From assembly GCA_917880885.1 (NCBI GenBank), contig OU862908.1, forward strand, positions 54,705,819-54,769,818: DNA of 64,000 bases, given 5' to 3'. Below, one piece after another: positions 30,639 through 40,613 of the stretch. The DNA comes from Limnephilus marmoratus (lineage: Eukaryota; Arthropoda; Insecta; Trichoptera; Limnephilidae). The translations under genes were made by a program, and so were the position numbers. The notes under the pieces are model-generated. The model saw only the letters and a list, made by a program, of their open reading frames with translations. It was not told where the DNA came from and searched no databases. Every line of letters begins with the position of its first letter. The first letter of the stretch is position 1.

Positions 30639-31595
30639 GTACTTCGCTCACAAATATATTCCTTCAACCAATGACTTTTCGTGTTTTCAACGGTTTTGTT
30701 TTAGCCAAATCTATTCTGTTCCACACATTTACCTAAGCTTTTAGGGATAAACTACACTCAAAAATCTCTCACGCGTAAACGTAGGGTTTTTTCCGACAAT
30801 TTTTGGTGGAAATCACGCCGTACTCTCGTGGAAGCCTAAAAGGATGTTCAACTTGACATGCATTTGTCGGAATTTAGGAGCAACCCGTTTTTGTTGTAAA
30901 TTAAGAACTAGTATAATCAGTAACCAGTATGCCATGATTAGTTCTATAGAAATATAATTAAGAGTTTATTATCACATAATATGCACTTTATTAGTTCAAA
31001 AGGTCGATAAAATGTTTTACGTTCTAGAAAAAAATGTAATTGGAATATTTTTGCGACATGATTGATAATTTGGTAGATTAAGCTCTTGTCGGCACGTGCT
31101 GGGTTCGAAAACTCTTGACAACTGTATTATATCACTACTACCGAGTTACTGAACTTCGCAGAAGGGACTATTTAACCCCTTGAGTTAACAATAGTTTCTT
31201 AAGACTGGCTTACTCGGTGGTAAGTAGGTATTGTAATATCACTCTACCCGTGCTCTTACATCAAAATTGGGAAATAATCAAAATAGATCAGCCAACAACT
31301 TACTCTAATAGATGTTTGTGAAATCCAATTTATCTTCGCTCAGGTTAATTCTGTTAACATTTTTAAAAAATTCAAACTTGGTCGCGTGTGAAATTCGTTA
31401 TATATTATATATGTATTTTATATATATATTTTTTTAATGAATTTATTTATTTCAAGAAAAAAATGTAATATTACAAATGATTAAATTATGCAAAGTTACA
31501 CAAAAATTCGTTATTATTCTACTATTCCACAAGTTGAGCTCTAGGAGCTCGGTTTATGGGAGGTGTATTTACATGCAAAAAAATAATGTTCTAAC
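30639..31595. other. no gene recognised
   Basis: AT-rich intron DNA with a TATATATTATATATGTATTT stretch near 31410. No supported feature. Confidence 0.4.
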
Positions 31596-31805
31596 TCTCT
31601 AACTAACCATCACGCCGTTTCCCCGCAAGGATAGGCAGAGAGGACGTGCCGCCAAATAACTCGGTCTTGGCACACAGTCTCTGCCTCACTCACATTCATG
31701 CATCGTCTCATACATACTTTTCTATTATTCTGACTTTTGACATGGCCTGACTCAAGTATCGGATTCACTTGCCATGTCTTTCTCATGAAATATATAAACA
31801 ATGAT
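31596..31805 (-). mobile_element. RTE-type LINE 3' fragment
   Basis: The minus-strand frame gives MRKTWQVNPILESGHVKSQN, NRKVCMRRCMNVSEAETVCQ and VIWRHVLSAYPCGETA, the same RTE C-terminus as 24500-24712 but with an intact frame over 63 codons. It ends with the shared GGCGTGATGGTTAGTTAGAG tail. 5' truncated. Confidence 0.75.
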
Positions 31806-33247
31806 CAAAGAACTTATGAAATAAATACAGACATTATTTGACAGGTATACAATTTGGAAAAAAATGTCATTTAAAGACAATTACAATAATATATTTTTTT
31901 AAATATTACGGATTAAGTATCTAAGGGTAAATTAAAGGCAAATTAAGGGTACAATATATCGTTATCCAATTTCAGGGACTTACTTTGCTTTTTGAATTGG
32001 TCATATTTCAATATTTCGGTTATACTAATTTTATTTTTAGAAAAAATATATTGTACCATCTCACACCTAAACACAAATAGTGGTGCTGAGCTGTGGTCGT
32101 TCTAAGCATAAGGGTGTTTTGAATCTATTGCTTATGCTATCTGAGGGGTGGATTTTTTGGATAAAATATGTAAATTTGATATAGGGCGTTTCTCTTATAC
32201 AATTCTTCAACAAACTGTAATAATCACTTTAATCTAGATTTAAAGAGGGAGGGAACTTTTTTGAATCCATTTAAAACAATGGGCTGATTACCAGCTTTTT
32301 AATTAAAATAGTTTTGTAATTGACTTAGGTAATTACCAACGTTCAAACAGGCATTGTTTACACTTCTACACTGACGTTAATAAAATTCCAAGTTGTATTA
32401 TTTTCAAGGAAGGTGATCCGATGCAATGGAGAATGAAATAACTTTTTAATGTTGCATTTAAAATGCAAACTAGTTCGTTTGAACTCACAAGAGTTGTGGA
32501 TAGCAATATGTTTGCGGAATTATGAAGGTTACCTGTCATGCCAAAAAAATAAGCGAGTTTCTTTATTAATGCAATTTTTGATTCTCGTTTATTCTTTTTT
32601 AAGTTTTTCATATTTTCAATACTTTTTTATTACACTTCACACAAATTGTGTATTCAGAAAATAATTAATTTTTTTGTATTTTGAATCTCTTTTTCTGACG
32701 TAACTACATATGTTTTTTTCAACCCCTATTGATTCATCAAAATTCAGACACTTAGCTTGATGGTCAGGATGTTATAAAGTTGATCAAGAAGTTAGATTAA
32801 ATAGATGAAAAGGCTTCACAATTACCTTAGCAATACTTTTCATACAATTTACTATTAAATAAGAAATTGGTAACATGATTGTGTGGTAATCAGAAATCTA
32901 TCTAAATTGATCGGTTATGGTGAAACTTAATGTCTTTCTCCACAGCGTGTTTTTCTATGATTCCATCAGAACGTGTTTGATTTATTCCGTTTGATTGAAG
33001 TTCGTGGAAGCGTAATACGATTCAATCAATGGTTATGGTCCATTGCCACACAAGTAGGTGATATTCTGCTGATCAGGAGAAAATACCAGTTACAATTTGA
33101 TGTATTTTTTCCAACAAAATGTAATAAATTTTATGGATCTTGCAAAAAGTTGAGTGGAATATGCTTGTTACCTATTATACCAAAGAGTCTCGTTCAAACA
33201 TTTCTTCGATTCAATTGTGTGTATATGTTATATGTATAAATGGGTGA
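31806..33247. other. no gene recognised
   Basis: About 1.4 kb of AT-rich DNA. The plus-strand open frame at 32973-33239 (MFDLFRLIEVRGSVIRFNQW) has no family motif and is probably chance. Confidence 0.35.
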
Positions 33248-33392
33248 CCCGACAATTGTTCCGGCGACAATTGATCCGGCGACAGTGGTCCGCCGACAGT
33301 TAGTCCTTCCGTCAGTTGATCCTTCTGACAGTTGGTCCGGCCGACAGTTGGTCCGGCCGACAATTGATCCTTCCGACGGTCGATCCTTTAGA
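33248..33392. repeat. degenerate 15-16-bp minisatellite, nine units
   Basis: Nine head-to-tail variants of GACAGTTGGTCCGGCC, e.g. GACAATTGATCCGGC, GACAGTGGTCCGCC and GTCAGTTGATCCTTCT. Two central units are identical. Strikingly GC-rich within AT-rich DNA. Confidence 0.85.
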
Positions 33393-33641
33393 AGATTTTT
33401 TTTCAAGTAAGTGCAAAGAGGATATACGGCCGTACAACCAAAGTCTGAAGGCATCTTGAGTGAAAATCCGCTGAAAAAATATTTTTACTAACAAAAACGT
33501 AGATATTTTTACTAACTAAATACGACATGCCTATAGATACGTGCAGTCGGCTTAACGAAAAACCGCTAAAGATTCCTACTTGTGTATTTGTATAAAAAAA
33601 AATTACCAATATATTTTTTTTTTTAATGTATATTTAAATAG

Positions 33642-34223
33642 CTTAAATTCACTTGCGCTTCATATATTTTCACAATCACTCCTAATATTGTCCGTTTGTT
33701 AATATTGGTAATTATACTTACTTCGACCTTCCTTTCAAGTCTCCCCATTCGTAACACGACCGTGCATGGTCGATATGGTTGCATCACTACTGAAGAAACC
33801 AATTTCTACAATTATTTAATTTATAGTTTCTACAATAAGTCAATTTCATCCTTATTTTGCCAGTTCTATGCTTCATTATCATATAACAGAGTTTGGATAT
33901 CAGATTACCATTATGCACTGCTAGACCCATTTCTTTTGATGACTTTTATTAGCGTCTATAGCATTTTATTTTCAATTGAATATTGGATTCTCTACAGTCA
34001 CTCTTTCAAAAATGCATTACCCCGTGTGATATTTTACTTAATTATAATTATTAATACCACGACCATTTATTTTTTTGCTTTGCAGATAGATAAATTAACA
34101 GAAAACGAAACTATTAGTATATTGCTGTTGCTTGAAATATATGCCTTGGTTCAGCCGCCCATGGGTGTTGGAATCAGGGTCGCCTTCTGTGTGCCCTATT
34201 CGTTCTCGGGGAGTATTCGCTAG
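33642..34223 (+). CDS. unknown hydrophobic open frame
   Basis: The frame is open from just after a TAG at 33639-33641 to a stop at 34221-34223. There is no ATG near its start; a TTG at 33696 begins MLILVIILTSTFLSSLP-like sequence that would be a signal peptide or first membrane segment. Later segments around FLLMTFISVYSILFSIEYWI and VIFYLIIIINTTTIYFFAL look like two more membrane spans, with a KLTENET loop between the last two hydrophobic blocks. It resembles no family I can name; a decayed chemoreceptor-like or retroelement protein is possible. The last 25 codons come from a separate GC-rich sequence bounded by inverted TTCAGCCGCCC/GGGCGGCTGAA (34150-34234). It may be an exon, a pseudogene or chance. 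Confidence 0.3.
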   Translation, partial: LKFTCASYIFTITPNIVRLLILVIILTSTFLSSLPIRNTTVHGRYGCITTEETNFYNYLIYSFYNKSISSLFCQFYASLSYNRVWISDYHYALLDPFLLMTFISVYSILFSIEYWILYSHSFKNALPRVIFYLIIIINTTTIYFFALQIDKLTENETISILLLLEIYALVQPPMGVGIRVAFCVPYSFSGSIR

Positions 34224-34339
34224 GGGCGGCTGAAATATGACAATTTCGTGACAACGAATGGTGTATGAGAAATCACCTCACAGCTTCGGGGATTTTGCCA
34301 GATTTTATACAAGGCTTTCTTTACTGCCACCCTGGTACT

Positions 34340-34745
34340 TAAAAAAATGTAAGGGTCTCAACTGTTCCCAACAGTCTAGTTGGGAGCAGTTGGCAGACTA
34401 TGGTATTCCCAAATTGGGGTAAGTTCTTAGGATGAAGATAGTAGGGAGGAGAAGGCAATGGGGAAGAGGAAGACGAGGAAGTTCCTGGCTATTCATCAGA
34501 CTGATCACCAAACAAGGCTAAAGCCATTTCAAGCAATGTTTCAATTCTGAATGGTAATTTTTCACCAGGTCGATACTGAGAGTATTTTACACTTTGGAAC
34601 GTACCGCAAAATAATAGACAATGTGAATTATTTTTAATAAATTAATTGTGAGTAAAATTATAAACTCATAAAATAAATTTTGCGGGGATTTGAATTCTCG
34701 ATCTCCGGATAGCTAGTCGAGTGCCTTACTTCTTGAACAAAGTTA
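34340..34745 (-). mobile_element. tRNA-headed SINE with LINE-derived tail, copy 2
   Basis: From the right: a tRNA-like head (TAAGGCACTCGACTAGCTAT, B-box-like GAGAATTCAAATCCC), a 130-bp body (CCTGGTGAAAAATTACCATT), then about 200 bp matching the 3' end of the LINE at 14130-14763, from TTGCTTGAAATGGC through AACAGTTGAGACCCTTACAT and a short T-rich tail. A SINE borrowing the 3' end of a partner LINE is a known mobilisation strategy. Confidence 0.75.
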
Positions 34746-35084
34746 ATATATCCGAAAACTGCTTTTGAAAGGTGATAAAATACGCTTTCTAATTTAATAA
34801 ATCGAATGAAAAAATAATTTTAGAAGTTTCAAATAATAAAAAAAAATAAAAATGACTCACCTTTCGTTTTTTTTAACTAAATTTACTGATAACGAAAACA
34901 AATAAAAACATGTAGATATTTTATCAAACAAATGCTTTATAAACGTTGTTGTCACTTCACTTTTTTTGTTTTCCATGATAAAATAATTAACAAAAAAAAT
35001 CCCAAGGTTTCATATTTTTTTGCAAATTGCGATCTGAAACTTTGGTTTTATATAAATGTAGGTACTTTTTAGTCCTTTTTTATT
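34746..35084. other. no gene recognised
   Basis: AT-rich intron DNA. Confidence 0.4.
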
Positions 35085-35225
35085 GTTAACTTTTAGATTT
35101 CAATATAAAGCATGGTGTTTTCTCTTTCTAACACCATAAATATCATATTTCTCACGACGATAGTAAGGGAGGCACAACGATTTCTATGAGACCGATAGAA
35201 TTATTCCGAAAAGCGAACAAATTGT
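35085..35225. repeat. dispersed repeat, copy 2
   Basis: Direct counterpart of 13465-13600: AAGCATGGTGTTTTCTCTTT, CTAACACC, ACAACGATTTCTATGAGACC and GAATTATTCCGAAAAGCGAA. Confidence 0.7.
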
Positions 35226-35357
35226 ATATAATAACATGTGTGTTTGCCAAAATGGAAAAAGATCCAAATCACAATGCGCCATACGCATCAATTTGCTTGC
35301 ATGAGTGAAACGAACTCACCCAGACAATCCAGACATGCTACCCGCTTAGTTGCCCAT

Positions 35358-35610
35358 TATTAAGTTTATGGATCTTGTTACGTAGTAGATTTAGTCCGGT
35401 TCTTCCGGAGGGCTAAACATGCCGTGTGTTAAAATAGCAAATGTTGACCATCAGAAAGCAACAAGTTACAAGCAAATAGTTAGTTAAGGAACTTGTTGCT
35501 TTCTCTTGGTCATTTATTTGTCATTATATGCCATTTTACCATAATACATTTTTAGCCCTCCGGAAGAACCGAACCAAATCCACTACCTAATAAGATCTAT
35601 TAACTCAATA
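35358..35610. mobile_element. 253-bp full-hairpin MITE
   Basis: Inverted arms of about 60 bp (left TATTAAGTTTATGGATCTTG ... GGTTCTTCCGGAGGGCTAAA, right its near complement) enclose a second inverted pair (CAGAAAGCAACAAGTT with AACTTGTTGCTTTCT). The whole unit can fold on itself. It lies 264 bp upstream of the second Shaw exon. No transposase, no clear target duplication. Confidence 0.8.
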
Positions 35611-35874
35611 CTGTTCCCCCGTTAACAAATCCTTTCTTCTTCTACCCTTGTCTACTTTACATCTGCAGATCTGCTGTCTGACCACCTACAGATAACCGTA
35701 GTTGTTATCGTTAGCTCACAGTCGTACTAATTTCTTGAGTTTACAATTCAATTATTAACTTTACTGGGACTAAGCCTGTTTTGAGGTTAACGTTGCAACA
35801 TTCAAAACTTGTTGCCAATTATAAGATTGATCTTTTCTGTTGATTGACTGATCTTTTCTGTTCTTCTCCTGCAG

Positions 35875-36054
35875 ACCACTCTCGCTATCTTGGACAAGCT
35901 GGATATAGACAGCGAGAAGCCTTCAGATGAAGAGATTGCCAGAATCTTCGGCTATGAGGAGGCATACCTCGCTGGAGAATTGTCCATGTGGCAGAGACTC
36001 AAGCCCAAGATCTGGTCTTTGTTCGACGAACCCTCAAGCTCTACTGCAGCAAAG
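35875..36054 (+). CDS. Shaw: Shaw-type K+ channel, T1-S1 linker exon
   Basis: Sixty codons in phase 0 at both ends, preceded by a long pyrimidine tract and CTCCTGCAG (acceptor) and followed by AAG/GTATGT (donor). The peptide begins [20 protein letters not shown], continues [20 protein letters not shown] and ends [20 protein letters not shown]. This is the conserved segment between the T1 domain and the first transmembrane helix of insect Shaw channels; [18 protein letters not shown] directly precedes S1. It joins in frame to the exon ending at 8278. No stop, frameshift or odd residue is seen. It should be followed by an S1-coding exon, which I did not find in the window. Confidence 0.94.
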
Positions 36055-36294
36055 GTATGTAAAACATGATTGAAGTAGATAATCAATATTGGTTACTAAA
36101 TTAGTGATGAAACATAATTGATCTACATAGTATTTAATGTTTAAATACACCTTGTCGAAACGTTAAAGGAATTTCTTCATTCAGTATTTCCAGGAAATTA
36201 CAAAATGCTTTAATCTCATTATATTTAAATTCGTGAGCAAACTATATATTTACGAAATCCTTTTCTTCTATTGGTTTAAAAAAAAAACTAGGTA

Positions 36295-36580
36295 GTCTTT
36301 TCGTTATTTTTGGGGTGTTATACCGTGTTTCGTATCTCCTTATTTAGCCAACGTTTCGGATAGCGTTGCAGTGTCCATCATCAGGGCAGATCCGGCAGAT
36401 GTTGTTATGCCGTGTTGGGCTAACTCCTTCTTTAACCAAATTTCGGACAGCGTTGCAGTGTCCATCGTCAGGGCAGATCCGGCAGATCCGCCAGATCACA
36501 TCTGCCCTGATGATGGACACTGCAACGCTGTCAAAAACAAATAACGAAAATAATTTTGGCCGTGAAAATCTAAAAACGTA
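36295..36580. mobile_element. foldback element, copy 5, with duplicated left arm
   Basis: Two successive left arms (GGTGTTATACCGTGTTTCGT from about 36313; GTTATGCCGTGTTGGGCTAA from 36405), each followed by GCGTTGCAGTGTCCATCATC-like sequence. A right half follows (ACATCTGCCCTGATGATGGA to GGCCGTGAAAATCTAAAAAC). Longest copy of the family. Confidence 0.75.
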
Positions 36581-36599
36581 TCTCAGTAGGTAGTCTGCT

Positions 36600-38474
36600 T
36601 TGTTATTTATGGAATTATGTAGGTAGTTACATAAAATTTTCAAATCTAGTTTTAGAACCCGAAGACCAAAATGCTAGTCTCTCTTCGCCATATGGTACAT
36701 GATTTAGTACAAACGATGATATTTTTTATCAAGGAGGATTTCAGCACTGTCTGGCAGCAACGTCTGCCTTGTATCCTAATAATCGTCCTGTCGAGGGACA
36801 ACTACCCAGAATTGAAACTTACCTGAATTGACTTAAAGTAAAATTTTTGCACGAATCTAAATACCCACACTACCTTCTTTACCTTCGGAATCTTATTTTG
36901 ACCTTGATAGTGTGATGTAACATAGTTAAATAATTGATCTGTAGTTCATTTCAAACAGACAACTTTTCTATCAACAAATACACGTAAGTAATTCTACTTA
37001 GAATTAAAGACTCTAACGAAATGTGTTTATGAGATTCATGAATATTAAATAACGTAAGCCGATTGTGAAAGACAAGACATTCAATGAAGTGGAAATGTTA
37101 CGAGTCTATTCCGATTATCTTAATAATGCGTTAATAATAAATTATATTTGTATATTTTAGGGACTCGCATAGTTTAGTGCGCATGTGTTGGATTTGAGTG
37201 ACTTTTACATGAAGTGAACATGATGCTGCCAAAATCTATTTAAATAATGTTTTGAAGCATTAAATGATTAAGATCTGTTGAATTCCTTGTTAATTCTGGA
37301 TGTAGTTCAATTTGCTTTGCAATTATTTATTCAATTTTATTATTTTTGGGACAAATTTTAAAACGATAGAGAGAAAACCTTATTTTATGTGGAGATTCTT
37401 AATTTCGAAATAGATTTCGATTATATTTAACGAGGAAGTGTTGATCTCACGCCTGATAAAATATAATTGGTGATTCTAGGTACAAATTAAAGTACCCTCG
37501 TTATGCCGGATCCATACAGACTTCCTGACCTGTAACGGCCGCTTAATGATCCCTGGCTACCCAGTATCCACGTCAACCAAAATTTACCGAATTAAATTAT
37601 GCTTTCAAACCTTTCACGAATTGAATATTTGTACTAATAATATTTTGAATACGTCCAATAAGAGTATTAAATTTCCGACATTTATACTGTTCCAAAATAA
37701 AGCGTTGATAAAGGTTAAGATGATAAAAATAATACGGTATCTTCATTTTAGTAATCACGAATACCTACGTGTACTTATTTTCCAAAGAGCTTTTAGCGTC
37801 CAACGTCAATCAAAGGACTTCGTTAAAAGTCGCCTTTTAAATTTATTATTCCTCGTATATCGTTAGTTCATCCCATCTGTGTGTGACTTCTGATTCTCTT
37901 TCTTATCCAAAAACCGATCTATTACGGTTACAAGGTTAATTCTGTTTGCTTTTCTACTTTCCCAGCAATGTTCCGCGTGAAAACGGGAAAAACTTCCACT
38001 TTACAACCTTATTTTATGGTGATACATGTTTATTTAATTATTAACTTTGAGTAAGCAGGGCTGTTGAAGAATTATTGTACCAACACATCACTAGTGTATT
38101 TTTCCAATTAGAGGGGTAGATATTTGTACAGCTTGTAAGAGTATAAAAAGGAGTATTTTGTCAATGAAATGAAAATATTTTTATACAATTAAACATTCAC
38201 ATTCAAGAACGTGGGCTTTCTGTTATCACAAGAAATGCAAACAGTAAATGGTACCTTAATCATAATTATCTACTTCCATTTTTATAAAAGTGGGGGTTGA
38301 ACATAAACAGACCAATCTTTCTTCTAAAATTACAAATTTTTTTACCAAGCTTTTTTATTCACAATCTTTCAGGGGCTAAGAACTTAAAAATTTATTACCT
38401 ACAATTGTTTTGCGTGTTTTTAAATCATAATTCACTTATAAGATTAATAAAAATTCTAACAATATTTGCAGGAT
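36600..38474. other. no gene recognised
   Basis: About 1.9 kb of AT-rich DNA. The open frame 37546-37866 has no recognisable motif. Confidence 0.4.
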
Positions 38475-38556
38475 TTTTTACATTAACTTCACACAAGAGG
38501 CCTTGAGGAAAATAATTTTCCTCGGAGCCTACGTCATCTGAGATACTTTGGAGTTT
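38475..38556 (-). mobile_element. family Z 3'-end fragment
   Basis: Only the terminal hairpin block remains: TTCACACAAGAGGCCTTGAG, GAAAATAATTTTCCTCGGAG and CCTACGTCATCTGAGATAC, preceded by a T-rich (tail) run. Confidence 0.7.
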
Positions 38557-38566
38557 ATCCACCCGC

Positions 38567-38722
38567 CCTTGTATAAGTAACAGATGGTTATTCCTTCCGA
38601 TGGCTCTCGAAAGATTCTAATTTTTTTGTTAAACGAAGCTACATTTACTTATTTTTAATGATATTAGACCTCCAGAGTCCCTGCATATGTTGTTACTAAG
38701 CAGTACCTACGCAAGTAACAGG
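38567..38722 (+). mobile_element. family Y copy 3
   Basis: CGCCCTTGTATAAGTAACAG, TTGTTAAACGAAGCTACATT, TTAGACCTCCAGAGTCCCTG and AGTACCTACGCAAGTAACAG match the 156-bp insertion at 22164-22319. Adjacent to a family Z fragment. Confidence 0.7.
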
Positions 38723-39159
38723 AAAAACAAAATGCAAATAATGGGTTAGTAAACTCAAGTATGAATTAAACAAGGCAAAAGAAAAACTTATTCCTGAGGC
38801 TCCGTGAGGCGGCATTGCAATCGTGTAAAAAAATCTGCAAGCATCTGTATAAAATAATAGAGAACATAAAAAATATAGTAAATCTCAAATCAATTGGCAA
38901 GTACCAACAAAAATGTGAATAGCATTGGGTCTGACCAAAAACCACACAGCTGCCGTGTCGCTTAGCCAACCACTCAGTGAAGCCTCAAAGAATGTTAATG
39001 GAATATTTGGGGTAAAATACATTTTATCTGAGATACTGTGATATGTCTTTTTTTAGGAGAGGAGGGAATTTATATTAGTCTTGAAGAGACTTATGTTGTA
39101 GGAAGGAGCACTTCGGAGCTGTTGAACACATGAAGGAGCGAAGGAGCGACCAGTTCTCG
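38723..39159. other. no gene recognised
   Basis: Mixed AT-rich DNA. GGAAGGAGCACTTCGGAGC and neighbouring words at 39100-39150 may belong to the LINE fragment that follows. Confidence 0.3.
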
Positions 39160-39240
39160 AGTGACAATTGTCAAACGTGTACATATATTATGTTGGCCGC
39201 GCGTTTGGCGTGTTTCCCGACTATGTACCGGAGCCGAAGG
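39160..39240 (-). mobile_element. LINE fragment, same family as 14130-14763
   Basis: AACGTGTACATATATTATGT, TGGCCGCGCGTTTGGCGTG and TTTCCCGACTATGTACCG match the segment coding GKHAKRVPNICTRLT at 14360-14430. Confidence 0.65.
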
Positions 39241-39756
39241 AATTGAATATATCGTTTATAGCTTCCAACAACTGAGATAAAAAACAAATACAACGAGCAA
39301 TATAGTATATTTTGTTTGTGGTGAAAATATATCGTGTTTCAAGATTACTAATAACATACAAGAGAAGCGGAAATATTGAAAAATTGGTGAAACCTGGGTA
39401 TTTCATAATATTGTACGACCCATTCTGACGTAGGTATTTATAAAACTCATTATAAACCTACGTAAATATGTATACATGTTTCCTTTGCTTAGTTATAATG
39501 AGAAATCATTAAAAATTGAGCGGTTGGTTTTTCATTTAATCGAGTTTATCGATTCTGAGATATCATTAAAATCACTGAACAGAAAGTAACGAAATTTAAT
39601 TCTGCCTCGTCAATCAATATATTAGTAGGTACTTGTGATCTATGTTCGTTATACTACGGAATTGTTATTGTATTGTACCGGGGTGGTTTTGGGTAATTCT
39701 GAATAAAATACGTAGACGTTCTGTACATTATAAAATCGCTGTAAATGTGAATTCTA
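39241..39756. other. no gene recognised
   Basis: AT-rich intron DNA. Confidence 0.4.
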
Positions 39757-39850
39757 GTCTAAAGAAGGAGGTAGCGCATAACGGTATAGTACCCAAAAAT
39801 AAATTAAGATGGCTGTGATAAATATTTTTGGCTGTGAAAATCTCAAATCA
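39757..39850. mobile_element. foldback element, copy 6 (right arm)
   Basis: TCTAAAGAAGGAGGTAGCGC, ATAACGGTATAGTACCCAAA and TTTTGGCTGTGAAAATCTC. Confidence 0.65.
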
Positions 39851-40236
39851 TATCTAGGTACTTGAATAATATTCTAAAATTTGTTTAAACCACGTCGACC
39901 TTTCAGTATACACGATATCAGAATATGAACAAATGTGATATTAAAATCTTTTAACATGCAGTATACTAAAATATTAATATACATCACATTAAAATCTTTT
40001 AGAATACATTATACCGCTCTTAAGAAAGAAGAGTTGTTTCTCATATGTGAGGTTCATTGAAGAGCTAAAAAATTACATTATAGAAGTGTGGTGAAGCTTG
40101 TCTGTGTACCCGAAGTAAAAGAAATTCCGTCTGACTTCCGGTGAAATTATTGGTCAAACATTTTCAAAGATCAAAATCATTTCTTGATCTGCTAATTATG
40201 TCATTGCATTGGCTTGTCTTTTTTACCATTTAACCA
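39851..40236. other. no gene recognised
   Basis: AT-rich. Contains a diverged duplication of CATCACATTAAAATCTTTTA-like words near 39930-40010. Confidence 0.35.
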
Positions 40237-40305
40237 AGGCCTATGTCATCTTTGGGGATGCTGCGTGGAGGGTATTTCTAGAGATAGGAAGTAAAGTATA
40301 GAGGA
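40237..40305 (-). mobile_element. family Z 3'-end fragment, inverted
   Basis: GGCCTATGTCATCTTTGGGG, ATGCTGCGTGGAGGGTATTT and the purine-rich segment are in reverse orientation relative to the two copies immediately downstream. Confidence 0.7.
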
Positions 40306-40309
40306 AGGA

Positions 40310-40609
40310 AGGCAGGGATGTCCGAGTTCACGGCGTGAGATTTATCTAGTTCTTGACGGTGGATGCATCTGTCCACCTGCTACATGTCGGGCCGGATCGA
40401 GAGAGACTGGTTGAGGAAGGTTTTTTAACCTCTCCAGCTGAATTCTCTCGACCAGTTGCTTTGCACTGCAATTGAAGGGGTGGATTCTTACGACACTCCT
40501 GAAAACGTACATTCCCAGAATTTCCTCTCCTTTTTTTCCATAAAAAGGCTCTCCATCTCCTATGATGACATAAGCCCTGAGGGAAATTATTTTTCTCAGG
40601 GCCTCATGA
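40310..40609 (+). mobile_element. family Z copy 6, 5'-truncated
   Basis: GGATGTCCGAGTTCACGGCG, the central block with GAGAGAGACTGGTTGAGG, and the 3' hairpin CCTGAGGGAAATTATTTTTC with CTCAGGGCC. The last bases are replaced by the start of copy 7. Confidence 0.75.
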
Positions 40610-40613
40610 GATT

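Larger units (their letters stand above)
8279..35874 (+). other. Shaw: 27.6-kb intron of the Shaw-type gene
   Basis: The intron is bounded by donor GTGAGC (8279-8284) and acceptor TTCTTCTCCTGCAG (ends 35874); both flanking exons are in phase 0. It holds the retroelement fragments, SINEs, Helitrons and MITEs listed separately and no other host exon that I recognise. Confidence 0.85.

Noticed and set aside
36344..36643. 99-codon frame with repeated RICPDDGHCNA
   Set aside because: The repeated peptide reflects duplicated foldback arms and is not a protein repeat.
37546..37866. 106-codon plus-strand frame
   Set aside because: No family similarity, composition like the surrounding intron, no splice context matching the channel gene.
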